A stretch of DNA of 64,000 bases from Ascaris suum. Its lineage: Eukaryota; Nematoda; Chromadorea; Rhabditida; Ascarididae. The translations under genes and the position numbers were made by a program. A model generated the notes under the pieces. The model was not told the origin of the DNA. It ran no database searches and was given only the letters and a program-made list of their open reading frames with translations. Position 1 is the stretch's first letter. The number at the start of each line of letters is the position of its first letter. This document shows, piece after piece, positions 25,701-36,345 of this stretch. The DNA is taken from assembly GCA_013433145.1 (NCBI GenBank), contig CM024180.1, positions 4,468,001-4,532,000 on the forward strand, read 5' to 3'.

Positions 25701-28700
25701 CTAAAAAGTTGAACTTATTTTCTCGATCAAAAGTTCTCTTATATTTCTTTTTTTTTTCCTGAAACGTACACAACTTTTATTTAAAATATTCAAATATTTT
25801 AATATTTAAATACAAAGTTTTGCTGAATATTTATTTAATAATTTATTTATGCAAATAAAATAAATGAAGTATTTAAGTACTTGAATAAAAGTCTAAAAGT
25901 CTTACCGCTGAATACGCATAATATTTTAATGGCCGAATCCATCTGCAATCGGCATTTTGCCGATCACTCAAGCATTTAATTTTCATAATCATTTTATCGA
26001 TTATCGTTTTTAGCAAACTCCCTGAAAAAAAAAACTCAAAAAAATATTAAATTCGCTGAATATTAATGAGGAATTAATATTAACTTCGTCATATATTTTT
26101 ATCACTCAAGCATCAATTTTTTAGCGGCCTACCAGTGACCTATGGGAACTTGCAAATCATCCGCCACTGCAACTGACAGAAATAACGAGAGAGGGGGGGG
26201 GGGGGGGGGGGAGGGAGGGAGTAAGGCAGAGAGAGAGATGTGGTGGAGCGGGCCAGGGCAATTTTTCAATGCTCAACAAGATGCAACCAAATTTCTTGAG
26301 AACCACTTTACGGGTATAAATACTCCTCACTATTAGTGAAATATGAAGTACTCAGTTATGTGCATCGATCGCTAAAATATATTCGCCTCATTTCTGATAT
26401 TTTTCATAGTCAGTTGGCAATGAAGGCAGTCGAATGCTGGCAATAAAACCAGTCCACTGATAATAAAACCACTCAACTGGCAATAAAGCCAGTCGAATGT
26501 ATACGTTCAAAACGCACCGATAAAGTACCACTACGAGTTTCAAATTCGCTGGGAACAAAGACGAGAAATCTTATTTCTCTCCCGCTATCCAAACGAAAAA
26601 TTTTCACCGGCACAATCTACAGTCGTCCAATTTATACCTTTACTAAATCAAAATACTCCGGCTTTGCGAGGTTTTCGCCTTCTGCACTCCGTATTCCAAT
26701 AACAAAACTTATCGAATTATTTCTTACGTTTCGGATTCTTTAATAGACGTTTTCATTCAAAAAATAGAATGAATAAGAAGAAAAAAAGGAAGAAAATAAA
26801 CCTCCACGTAGTTTAATCATTTCCGGTACATATGGTTTTGAGATACCGAGTGTAAACTTGTTGCTTACTTGTGTTAGATTGAGTATTCTTGCCGCAACCT
26901 CATCAGTCATCCAATCCGGTTGTGTCATTTTGTGAATCTTCTGGAAAAATAAATCACTTCTAAAGTAATCGTTGACCACAAATATTGATTACAAAATGAT
27001 CATCTATCTCAGGTATTGGTTTTTCAAAAAAAAAAAAAAAAACGATAAGAAATCATTCGAAAATTATCATAGAAGATCGTTTTTGGCCGAACGCTAATTT
27101 CCTTGAAGGCGTTTCCTCTTTCATTAAGTATACATCACCACTAGTATTGAGGAATACCAAAAGAGGACGCACATTTCATATAACGCAACAACCAACAAGC
27201 GACATTACTTAACGCAGTTTACTTGCATGAGGATCAACTGCGAAGCCCGCCTGAAGTACCTGCGTAACTACAGTAAACTATAAACTGTACAGACTATCAC
27301 GGTAATAGCAGTATATCATCTTGTGTGCCACTACAGTTATTACAGTAAACCTCGACTGCTGAAACTCCTATCTTCCAACATTCCATTCGCAAAATGAGTA
27401 TCAAACTGAAATAAAGTGTCAATTTTTGCCTATAGCATTCTTATAGAGAAAATTATGAAATAAAATATGCATAAGTTTAGCGACTATTTGTAATTTGAAT
27501 ATAAAAATAAATTGGCAAAAAATACAATTGCGAATGAAAAATGATTAATGGCTGCAATTGTTTTTTGCATGAGAAAATTTCCATAAAAACTGTGGACAAA
27601 AAATAAAAGTAAATTATCACCTCAACTGTGTGAACATCATTAATGATTGCAATATTCGTGAGATCAATTTGCATGCCTGTCTTGTTCGAAAGAAATTTGA
27701 AGAATGCCTGCAACCGATATGATACTTTCAGTTAAATCACTATTAGATCATTGATCTTTAAGGAAATCAAAAGATGCGCGAAAAAAAAACATAAATTACA
27801 AAACGTTTAAATGAAGAAATATCGTTTTAAGGCCATATAATCAAGATTTATGATATCTGCCGAAAACAATCAATCCAAAGGTCAGTGTTATATCATAGTA
27901 TTATCGCAGATCTTATGATCTCCAAGAAACAGTGGAACTCATCAATAATTAAAGAAAACATGAATGGATAATATCGCAATTCATTAGCGCTTCAATAATG
28001 CAAGCAAATCGATGAAGCCTTTTATTTCTATGCATTTTTATAAATTTGCATACCTTTTGTATTTATTTTATATGTGTATGTTGGTGTGTTTCTTGAAGCA
28101 ACCACTGAAATAATTTGATAAGCAATGAAGTATGAGTCACTAAACTCGAAAAATATAATCCGCATCATCCGACGAAAGTTATCTCAAAATGGCCGATATA
28201 TCGAAAAAGAAAGAACCTATAGACATCTAAATTTACCTAACAAATTTTCCACGCAGTTTTTAAAGTCTTTCTCCAAAAATTTAAAAATTGGCAAGCGCCA
28301 ATCTCGTCGCAGCTCATGCCGAATAGGCGGCCCTTTTATAATCAGCCGGTCGGACCGAAGCGAACAAAGAAGCATACCAATTTCTTCGGTCCATCTCAGC
28401 TTAATCAGTGTGATTGCAAATTGCCAAAAATTCGAAAAATTGGGGTGTTTCGCGAGTTGTTCAATCGAAAACGCCAAAAATCCAAAGCAAATTGAAAAAA
28501 ATTTTATTGGATTCACTTCTCACGAAAAATTGTTTTTCGGCATATGTCGCGATCCGATCGATGCAAAATGCCCTCCGAATGTCACAAAATGAGCACAAGT
28601 TTTCTGATGGATTAAAATGCTTGCGCCTCCTTTTAAAATCGACGATTCAATTCTGAAATATTACACTAAGTCATTCAGTGGCGCAAATATAACATCACTT

Positions 28701-31700
28701 TATGATTATTATAGAGCGTTTATGGTGTAAAGCGCTATTTTTCACCACATAAAAAAATTTTTGCTTTGTTGCCGATTGCTTTTCTCGGAGTGTCGGGAAA
28801 AAACCTCATAGAAAATCGTCCAACTCTCAAGAAAATTCTCTCAGTATTTCGTTGATGGAATCAATGGAGGAAAATTTTGTGTAGAATAGCCTGCTAAGCA
28901 TCTTGCATTGTTGATTTCAAAGCATCAAGATCGAACAATGGCGATCACATCTCATCACCATAGTTTCATCGACTCTCAAGATGCAAATAGAACATAAACA
29001 TAAGCAAATGCGACCACGGACAAACACATACGAGCACAGATAGGCGAATTACGTATATGCAGACTAACGCATGTACACAGACACATACAGACATGCACAA
29101 ACATCACACATATATTTTTTGAATTTCAGTAAGTCCTCCCAACCCCTCAAGTGGCAAATAACGGCACATATAATTTTATGACGTTTTTCCGGGAAGATTA
29201 AACGGATGCTTGGCTGTTCTTTGTGCGCTATGAGGAGATAAATTCGCAAACAATTCGCAAATTTCGCGGCATCTTTCAGAGTCTGTAGTTCGTCAGAAAA
29301 GTGAGCTAACACGATAGGAAATTTTTACGACAGATGATATTTGGGTAGGGGAGGGGGGAGGAGGGGGGAGGAGGGGAGGGGGAGCGGATAGGAAGGGCAG
29401 TCACGTCTGTCAAATTTCACTATCGTACCTTTCACAGTTCACAAACTTAAAACATTGGATGGATACGTGCACAAATATGCATATTATACTTAGATGTTGG
29501 CATATATTGTTGAATTTTTTAACTAAATCAGTTTAGTACACTCACGACCTGATTCAGGATGTCGGTGGCAACGTCATGGAAATGGGTCGCATACAAGGAA
29601 AGAGAGGAAGCGACAGAAAAGAAAAAAATACGGCAAAAATTTGACGACTTTTTTTGTCGTTTGACAATCTCTTACACCTTTCCCTCTACTGTACTCAGTT
29701 AAGGTTGCAAGAGGCATAGAAATATTAGATGGGAATAATCTTATCTATATTCCCACCGTGATAGGTATCTTGCAAAGAAAAAAATGCAATATGAATATAA
29801 AATTAGTAAGTTGAAACATAAAGCGAAAAGTTTAGAAGAAATTCGAAAAATAAAACCTCATTGTCGATGACATACTTTTGATAGTGTTTGCTAGCGCGAA
29901 TATAGTCGTTGAGCTGGTCTACACGAGGGCAAATCGCGAATGCATTACCAATCTAAAATTTAGCACAACAAGAAATATATGTCGAGTAATTGTGAAGAAC
30001 TGCGAGAGACAACAATTCCCCTCCCCTGTCCCCCTTCCTAGCGCCGCGTTGTTAAGTCCACGATTATGCGAGTTCCTCAACTTCATAATTCCATATTAAA
30101 AGGATATTCCTATGTATGAGTACCACAGATCTACGAACATTACCAAATAAAGACTAAGGACATTCATAAGCACCATAGGTCGTTCACCCTTAGTTAAGAT
30201 TTATACTGCCCGTTAATGTTTTTATAGACAGCAGCTAATATCTATCATTCGTATACATGAGTTCATAAATTGTGGCGAAAATTGCAAACATTATAGATAT
30301 CCAACTGAGTGTGATTTGAATGTTCGACGAATAACTCCCTAAAAACATGGACAACATGGACATACTCTAAAGTCCAGTTGCCTATATTCAGCCAGAAAGG
30401 TTTAACAGTTTAGACTCAAGCTTATGCGTAGAGTCAGACCTGGAGCCATCATATTCAAACGACCAAGTTTCAGCCGACTGAAACTTGCAAGAAATTTTGA
30501 ATCCGTAAAAATATAAGTAGCGTTCAGCTACGATTCCAGGAGTAAACCCCGCAGAGTTTTACGATCAAAATGAGTCAATAAGAGGAGAGTAAATGAAATC
30601 AATGAGAAAATAACCAAGCATAATTTAATTTTTGTTTTCAGATGCCCCGCGGCAACGTAACTCTAAACGCTCAATGATTCTAGAGAGTAAAACCACAGCT
30701 TCAACTTAGAGTGATCAGCAATAACAGCTATATTACCTATATTTTACATGACGTGTAACTTGTGTCGCCTCAAATGGTGTCCAGTTACATCAAAACCTAT
30801 CATTATTTAAAGGGTTTTGTTGCTATTTATACTGCATCACTGCCGACGTTATAACCAATAAAACTGCACAATGCAACGCAGAAAGTGTTCTAAATATGCG
30901 TTCACAGTGAATAATAAAAAAAACTGATCAGTTCATAAAAATACTCAAAACCATCGAGATTATTTGCTACACCTTCGACTATAAACGAAAGGTCAAAAGG
31001 TCAATGGAAATGGCGAATGCCACACACCTTAATATGGTAATTTGTTCTTGCAGTAGAACACAATGCAATATGTTCCGATTAAAACAACATAGAAACGATT
31101 AATAACCCATTTTACTAATTAATATTGTATACATCTGTCTATCTACGACTACTGGACATAAATTCTTGGGTATATTAATCTGGATCTTCAACTAAAATTT
31201 ATTGAGCAACCAATTTTAATGAACCTCCTCCCACTTGCCCCCCTCCTCTCTTCCTTTTAAACAAGCCGCCATTATATATTCCACAAATATATGCAAATAT
31301 TCTTTTCAAAAAGTAATTGTCTCATTGAAGCATAAGAAAGCTGCTGTTTTTAGAGGAATAAATTCAAAAAAAAAACGCATACATGATCCGTTTCAAATTC
31401 TACCGTATGTACGGGGACTGGTGTCCAATGTGAAGGCCATGTTCCATTTTTAGTTCTTGGATAGTCGGTTCCAGGTACGCCATCTGGATACATACCGGCC
31501 ATATTTGCCATTGCACTTATGAGCGTCCTATTCACATCTGTACTACGTATATAAATCTGAAAATGTTATATTTTTTTAATCGGAATGAAGGTAATTTCAT
31601 CGATGAAAAATAAATTTCGATATTTTCAACAATCAACAAGAACTTAAAATCACATTATAGAGGCAATCAAAAATAATATTCCATTCCCTTTCTTTTTTTC

Positions 31701-33970
31701 AAAAACAGTTAATAAAAAAAAAGATTCATAGAAATGCTCAAATTTTAAAAATTAACGAAATATTACGATAGTTAGCGATAACAATCTTTCAAAAATCTGC
31801 AAATAATAAGATTTTCAAGGAACGAAGATTTTCTTAAATATAACAGGAAATGAACAATGAAAAAACATATTCATATCATCGTCTCAATAACTTTGTCATA
31901 ATTCAATGCTTCAATAAATGCCCACATTCGAAAAAAATATCATCTTCTCTCGAATCTTTTTTTCACTTAAGCCTGTATGAATATGAGTTGTTAGATGAAG
32001 GGAAATATGCAAATCTCCTCAAGTATGGTCTAATTTTTATAATTTAGCTCGAATATGTCACCCTATTAAAACCTCATAAATTTTCACTTCAATCTGCAAA
32101 AAAAATTCGTAATATGTTCGTTCAAATAGAAGTATTTAATTATGCAAAAACCTAATTAATTCAAATAAACCCCGTTAACGACAAAGAGTACGGCGAAATA
32201 ACTAAGTAACTAACAAACAAAGAGTACACTACGGTGAAATCGGCTCGAGCTAAACAAAGAAGCAAAAAGAAGGGCACAAACGCTAGCCACAATTTTCTCC
32301 TTTTTGCTCACTTTTTCCTCTCTCTCTCTTCTCCCTTCGTACTAATAAAAGATGTTTCTAAATAAAATTAAAATAATGGATTCAACATTGTACTATTTAC
32401 TACTTTCATAAGTATCTGAAAATTATCCTGTGTATTATTTATTTATTTATATTTTTTTAAAAAATAAACCAAAACGCTCATCAAAAACGAAATGAAATTT
32501 ATAAATGAGAAGAGACCTCTTTTGCTTTGTAGGTCGATGAAAGGAATGGTATATCACCAACGATATATCGCTCTCTAATCAAACGTCCCAAGGCATATTG
32601 TTGTTTCATGCCAAGCTGAAAAATACAATTAAGCATTGGGCACGATTAAAATAGAATCTTATAAAGATTTGGGGAAGGCGCTTTCGTATCTTCTGAAGTC
32701 CACATTCACGGTGAACAATGTTGATGGACCCAAAGATGTTCAAGCAGCAAATACTATTGGAAAATTTAAGCACTACGTAATGACAGCGTTACAATATAGC
32801 TAATAAGTTTAATTGGAGAAGCGACAAACTAAAAATCACCGCATTGCACTTTATTAAATTTCACGAGTAAATGGCTGTAAAACAATTTTTAAATAAATCA
32901 TCCTATTAATTTTTACAAATATACGTATTGATGAAAACCTTGGCATTACTAATGAAAAATAATTGCGCCTTTTACCCTCTCCCCCCCCCCCCCCCTCCTC
33001 CTCTCCACCACTCCGATGATTTTCCACTAGATAAGCTCTAAAGCGTTAGATTTATTTTTGTCAAAGGTACTCTCGAAAGCGAGAAATTTGTGAATAATAA
33101 ACAAATCAAACAAACTGAGAATATTTATAATTTTTCCGACCTCAGTTAGTTCTCCCCATCCTTGTGGCCAGGCACTCTCTTGATGAATATCGGTGGGATA
33201 TGATCGCGCTGGTGTACGATCGCCATGTCTCCAAATCTTAAAAAGAATTTCATTATGAGCTTAGCGAAAACTAAGAAAGCTTGATTAGCTAGCACAGGTG
33301 ACAGCCACCGCTGTGACCCGAGCCTTTGATCCTCTTAACACCGCCTCAACAACTTACAAATTAACTGTTTAGATTCGCCCCTTCGTTATCGCTAATTTCC
33401 AACTTCTTTTTTTCAATCGAACTTTCAGATAAAATCCCATTGGGAACGAGTCAATCAACTCAAAAAATGGCACGAAAGGTCAAATACGTCGTTAGCGTCC
33501 AATTTCATTAGTCTAATATCACTAATCCCTTAGTTCAAGCGAGTGAACAGACGGAGAGAAATATATGCAAATTGGCCGACAAACAGATAGACACATACAT
33601 ATGAGGAGCAGTCATGGCGATCATTATAAAATGAGCTGAAAAAAACTTTTGCAATGGCAAATAAAAACGAAAGAAAATACTTTAATAACGAAATTCTCAA
33701 ATTCTAACGACAAAAATTCGTTAAAAATATTTTAAAAAAAACTTCGAAAAAAAGTTCCATATTGCATATATAATTTCATAGCTGCCAATTTAATTTTACA
33801 CCGCTGCAAAAAAAAAAAAAATATTTTTTGTAAATCTTTTTAGCTGATAAAGAAATACACTTAATAGTTAAGAAAGAAAAAAAAAAACTTACAATTTGTA
33901 GAAATATTAGTCGATCATCAGCTATAATTATATCGAATGTTAGCCATAATAATCCAAATTTGAGTTGCAT
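20785..33970 (-). CDS. Membrane-anchored histidine acid phosphatase (12 exons)
   Basis: Histidine acid phosphatase of the prostatic/lysosomal type (phosphomonoester hydrolysis through a phosphohistidine). Twelve exons join in phase to about 425 codons. A weak N-terminal hydrophobic stretch (2-17) suggests entry into the secretory route. Catalytic RHGDRTP sits at 29-35 with His30 the predicted nucleophile, the conserved RSTDVNRT arginine at 95, and the acid HD pair at 296-297 (YSAHDTT). The Cys-rich end ([11 protein letters not shown]) matches the family. A proposed last exon adds a hydrophobic stretch (about 403-422) ending YRR-stop, a type I membrane anchor. Exons 1-9 are secure. The exon 10 donor and exons 11-12 are inferred from phase, Cys spacing and hydrophobicity. 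Nematodes have many paralogues, so no single symbol is assigned. Confidence 0.93.
21200..21245 (-). CDS. Acid phosphatase exon 11 (382-396), proposed
   Basis: A 46-nt exon after AAGGTCAG, encoding [15 protein letters not shown]. It supplies the terminal cysteine about 24 residues after the CPL cysteine, close to the spacing in this family. Donor GTAG|GTCAGG (phase 1). No direct family match beyond the cysteine. Confidence 0.5.
21444..21638 (+). other. Coding-like plus-strand segment, unidentified
   Basis: Open for about 56 codons up to TGA near 21636, antisense to the phosphatase intron. It includes [20 protein letters not shown], which is bounded by an acceptor-like CAAATTCTAG (21479-21488) and a donor-like ACG|GTGAGC (21548-21556). 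Could be a gene fragment, transposon remnant or chance. Family not recognised. Confidence 0.3.
22185..22196. repeat. Poly(G) tract
   Basis: Twelve consecutive G on the plus strand, preceded by GGGA, in phosphatase intron 10. Confidence 0.9.
22373..22387. repeat. Poly(C) tract
   Basis: About fifteen consecutive C on the plus strand, less than 200 bp from the poly(G) tract at 22185. The two tracts are complementary and could pair. Confidence 0.9.
22652..22727. repeat. (TA)n microsatellite
   Basis: About 75 bp of pure TA inside acid phosphatase intron 10. Confidence 0.95.
23526..23648 (-). CDS. Acid phosphatase exon 10 (341-381)
   Basis: Acceptor CATTTAAG|ATA. Encodes [18 protein letters not shown] and [16 protein letters not shown]. 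Donor is uncertain: TTC|GTACCC (phase 0, used here) joins the next exon in frame; AGAG|GTTCGT lies 4 nt upstream. Confidence 0.85.
24359..24493 (-). CDS. Acid phosphatase exon 9 (296-340): HD catalytic motif
   Basis: Acceptor ATTGAAG|CAC, donor AAG|GTACAC, phase 0. Begins [14 protein letters not shown] (proton donor Asp297), then [13 protein letters not shown]. Confidence 0.95.
24619..24630. repeat. G-rich tract
   Basis: GGGAGGGGGAGG followed by a run of about nine or ten G, in phosphatase intron 8. Confidence 0.85.
25069..25136. repeat. Inverted repeat, 11-bp perfect arms
   Basis: AAGTGCCAGCT at 25069-25079 and its reverse complement AGCTGGCACTT at 25126-25136 could form a hairpin with a 46-nt loop, in phosphatase intron 8. 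Confidence 0.8.
25906..26021 (-). CDS. Acid phosphatase exon 8 (257-295)
   Basis: Acceptor TTTTTTTCAG|GG restores Gly257; donor GCG|GTAAGA, phase 0. Encodes [10 protein letters not shown], then [12 protein letters not shown] immediately before the HD motif. Confidence 0.92.
26190..26212. repeat. Poly(G) tract
   Basis: A run of about 18 or more G after GAGAGA, followed by GAGGGAGGGAG, in phosphatase intron 7. Confidence 0.9.
26411..26499. repeat. Four-copy minisatellite, 20-22 bp unit
   Basis: Unit is approximately GGCAATAAAACCAGTCGAATG. The copies at about 26417, 26439, 26460 and 26479 differ by a few bases. Inside phosphatase intron 7. Confidence 0.8.
26802..26940 (-). CDS. Acid phosphatase exon 7 (211-256)
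   Basis: Acceptor TTTTCCAG|AAG, donor GGAG|GTTTAT (phase 1). Encodes [15 protein letters not shown] and PEMIKLRGG. Confidence 0.92.
27621..27707 (-). CDS. Acid phosphatase exon 6 (182-210)
   Basis: Acceptor GGTTGCAG|GCA, donor GAG|GTGATA, phase 0. [17 protein letters not shown] and the INDVHTVE helix. Confidence 0.9.
28125..28592 (+). other. 155-codon open frame, antisense in intron; doubtful
   Basis: Longest Met-initiated frame in the window. It begins [19 protein letters not shown], is rich in Lys, Ser, Asn and Ile, and has no signal peptide, membrane segment or motif that I recognise. At this base composition, one frame of this length in 64 kb is near what chance gives. It may be nothing. 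Confidence 0.12.
29343..29385 (+). repeat. G-rich purine tract with quadruplex pattern
   Basis: At least four runs of three or more G separated by A, TA or GA, in phosphatase intron 5. On the template side it would be C-rich in the pre-mRNA. Confidence 0.75.
29857..29952 (-). CDS. Acid phosphatase exon 5 (150-181)
   Basis: Acceptor AATTTTAG|ATT, donor GAG|GTTTTA, phase 0. Encodes [11 protein letters not shown], the family CPR motif region. Confidence 0.92.
29953..31382 (-). other. Acid phosphatase intron 4 (1.4 kb)
   Basis: A+T-rich, includes one ATGCAAAT octamer (31291-31298). No coding segment recognised. Confidence 0.5.
31383..31556 (-). CDS. Acid phosphatase exon 4 (92-149)
   Basis: Acceptor ATTTTCAG|ATT, donor CAT|GTATGC, phase 0. 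Encodes [20 protein letters not shown] and WTPVPVHTV, both strongly conserved. Confidence 0.96.
32517..32615 (-). CDS. Acid phosphatase exon 3 (59-91)
   Basis: Acceptor TTTTTCAG|CTT, donor GAG|GTCTCT, phase 0. Encodes [17 protein letters not shown], a family hallmark. Confidence 0.95.
32981..32995. repeat. Poly(C) tract
   Basis: Fifteen consecutive C on the plus strand in phosphatase intron 2. Confidence 0.9.
33141..33236 (-). CDS. Acid phosphatase exon 2 (27-58): RHG catalytic motif
   Basis: Acceptor CTTTTTAAG|ATT, donor GAG|GTCGGA, phase 0. Encodes [16 protein letters not shown] and [12 protein letters not shown]. Confidence 0.96.
33893..33970 (-). CDS. Acid phosphatase exon 1 (1-26)
   Basis: ATG at 33970, donor ATT|GTAAGT. 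Short hydrophobic leader followed by DDRLIFLQI, which leads directly into the catalytic motif. Confidence 0.88.
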
Positions 33971-33983
33971 TCTTAGATTACTA
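33971..33983 (-). promoter_or_regulatory. Candidate trans-splice acceptor of the acid phosphatase
   Basis: On the minus strand TTTATAG lies 10 nt before the ATG, the same layout as in the myosin gene. Inferred. Confidence 0.35.
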
Positions 33984-35880
33984 TAAACATTCGTCTTATT
34001 GAAGAAATAATAATAATGCGAGAATATTGCCGAACGCCGAATGGAAATATGAAGTGAGGAAATTAAAATGAAACAGAAAATAATGTTAGTAAAGCGAATA
34101 TAAGTAAAGATCGAATATAAAAAAAACATCATTGACAATTATATCTTCTTTTCATTTTGTCTCCTCTTCTTCCTTCGATATACTTGCATTCCTTTCTTAC
34201 CTTCTTGATTTGAATGTGATTGCATCTAGTCATTAATAAAAACAAAATGACCAATACACTGGAGTTAGCTTATCCTAACGAAAGAAAATAGAGTATAAGA
34301 AAATATGAAAAAAAAAAAAAACAGCAAAATGGACGAGAAAATCTTTAAGCTTATATGAAAATATGGCGAATCGGCGTAATAAACTGAACTGACCTGTTGC
34401 TTTCTAACGATAAGTCCTGGATGACCCCTTGAGAGGTTTTATTATTCAATTCCGAGGAATATTTCATTAAAAAAACATCCTTTCAATAATGTTCCATCAT
34501 TCATATTTCTATATAATCAATTATGGACAATGATTTTTTTTTCACCACTCGCGGAAAAGAACAATCACATATTTGAATGGAATCTAATGAGCGGAATTTA
34601 AACTCGTATCGGTGTGGCGGAAATGGAGTGATTCATTTATGACGTCATTTTTTTTGGAATTAATTTTTGATTTCTGCAAAAATCCGCAAATTTTCCGACG
34701 AAATCATCAAACATATTTCGAAGTTGTTTTTTTTTTTTCGAACGTAAACAGAGAGGAAGTCGGCGCGATTTGCGCTTTTTATGATCGATCATATTGACAA
34801 GTGACGTTTATACTCGGAAACAGTGGCATTCCACCCAAGCGTGTTTTTTCTTTTTTTGAAGTAGCACCTCTCGATAACTGTTTGCCCTAATTTGATTCCA
34901 ATTATCGATTAGCTGTCAATAAAAACAATGAATAAACTTCTTAAGCAATGAATATACTCAGTTATTCATAAGAATCGAATAAATTTATCCGCTAAATTTA
35001 AAAAAAAAAGTGATTTAAAAAGGAAAAATCGCTATAAAAAAAGTCGTATAGTTTTTGGATGAAACAATGATATCGTTAAGGAAATATTTCGCAAAGAAAA
35101 AAAAAACGAAATTGAATTGTAATGAATGAAAAATTTAATTGCTGAAATTTTATTTTATTCATCTAAGTGATAGATCATTTGGAAATTTTTTAAAAAATAA
35201 GGGGACTATTAGATGTTGGAGATATGGAGGTCCATTCATTGCTGGACGATCCTTGAAAGAGCGAAAATAATCATCGAAATATATGACTCTGAAAAATATT
35301 TTTACGAAATGAGCAAACATAACGAACATTTAATAGCAAAAGGAAAACGATTTGTGGATTTCAAGAAGAAAAAAAAAAACGTTCAAGACGTCGATGGTGG
35401 TCTAATAAAAATGTCACTAGTAGACGTCAAACGAGTAGTTAAATCGGTTGTTGTTACTTATCAGCGCCAATCATTCAAGTTTTCCGACTGCCGCCTCACA
35501 GATTATAGCGAAATTCCGTGAAAAAGCCTACTCTTCCCTATCGAACACATTCCAGTTGGAAAGGCTTCCCTCTCTCAACAACTGTTGCTCCTAGAAGGAA
35601 AAATGCCCGGAGACTCCTAAGGTTCAGGTTTACACTCCTAAGCTTCATAATATTCCTACACCCTAAGAGGCACCACACCCATTAGCAAGCAAGGTTGCGC
35701 CCCACTTATGTCCTCGGCTATACCCCTAAAGCAAGCCATAATCCAAAAGAGGAGAGATCAACGTCGAGATCAACAGAGATTTGAGCAAAACAACTTGTTA
35801 CACAAAATGAACGTCACCACGATCACAGAGATCACAAGAACTCATTTGATCATAATAACTCACGCAGGATAAACCGAAAT
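33984..35880. other. Upstream flank of the acid phosphatase
   Basis: Expected to hold the phosphatase promoter. Mostly A+T-rich with poly(A)/poly(T) runs. An open frame at 35213-35521 (102 codons) shows no recognisable domain. Confidence 0.4.
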
Positions 35881-35892
35881 ATTGTTAGCTGC

Positions 35893-36345
35893 CTGGAATG
35901 GATAGGGTTATTGAGAAGACCATTCGCGAGTATGAGGGTTGTGCTATCGCCTTGAAGAATCCACCTATGGTTGCATTTAGACCGTAGGAAGTAGCTGATA
36001 CATCACGGAAAAAGATGCGAATGGACTTCGCTGGACTCATAATGTTTTTGGTCAGGGTGGATGCTCATTCTATGTGGCCAGAAGTCATTCATATGCCTCA
36101 CATCAGCATAGAATAAACCATCGATGAGCTGAAAACTATTCTCCATCGATTTGACTTCCCTAAAGTTCCAGTTTCCGATAACAGAACACGGTTTACGACA
36201 CTAAACTTTGCGCTGTTCTGTGCGACTGTGCCATATGAAGTGTGACTTTGGATGTATCTGGCATCCATATTATCCGCAGTCAAACGGGCAAATGGAATGT
36301 TTCATGGATACCCTAAAACGTTCATCAAAGAAATCAGCGTCCAAG
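35893..36345 (+). pseudogene. Decayed Ty3/gypsy-type retrotransposon integrase
   Basis: The frame reads PGMDRVIEKTIREYEGC, LKNPP, MDFAG, DAHSMWPEV, TIDELKTI and VSDN, then after a shift of frame near 36240 HPYYPQSNGQMECFMDTLKR. This is the zinc-binding segment and DDE core of gypsy-family integrases. The acidic triad (Asp of MDFAG, Asp of VSDN, Glu of GQMEC) is still visible. In-frame stops TAG (35985-35987), TAA (36114-36116) and TGA (36243-36245) plus the frameshift make it inactive, and one zinc-ligand cysteine is Tyr. No LTRs, reverse transcriptase or primer-binding site were recognised around it, so it is an old fragment. Confidence 0.88.

Larger units (their letters stand above)
27708..29856 (-). 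other. Acid phosphatase intron 5 (2.1 kb)
   Basis: Holds a 155-codon plus-strand frame (28125-28592) with no recognisable domain, and a G-rich tract at 29343-29385. Confidence 0.5.
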
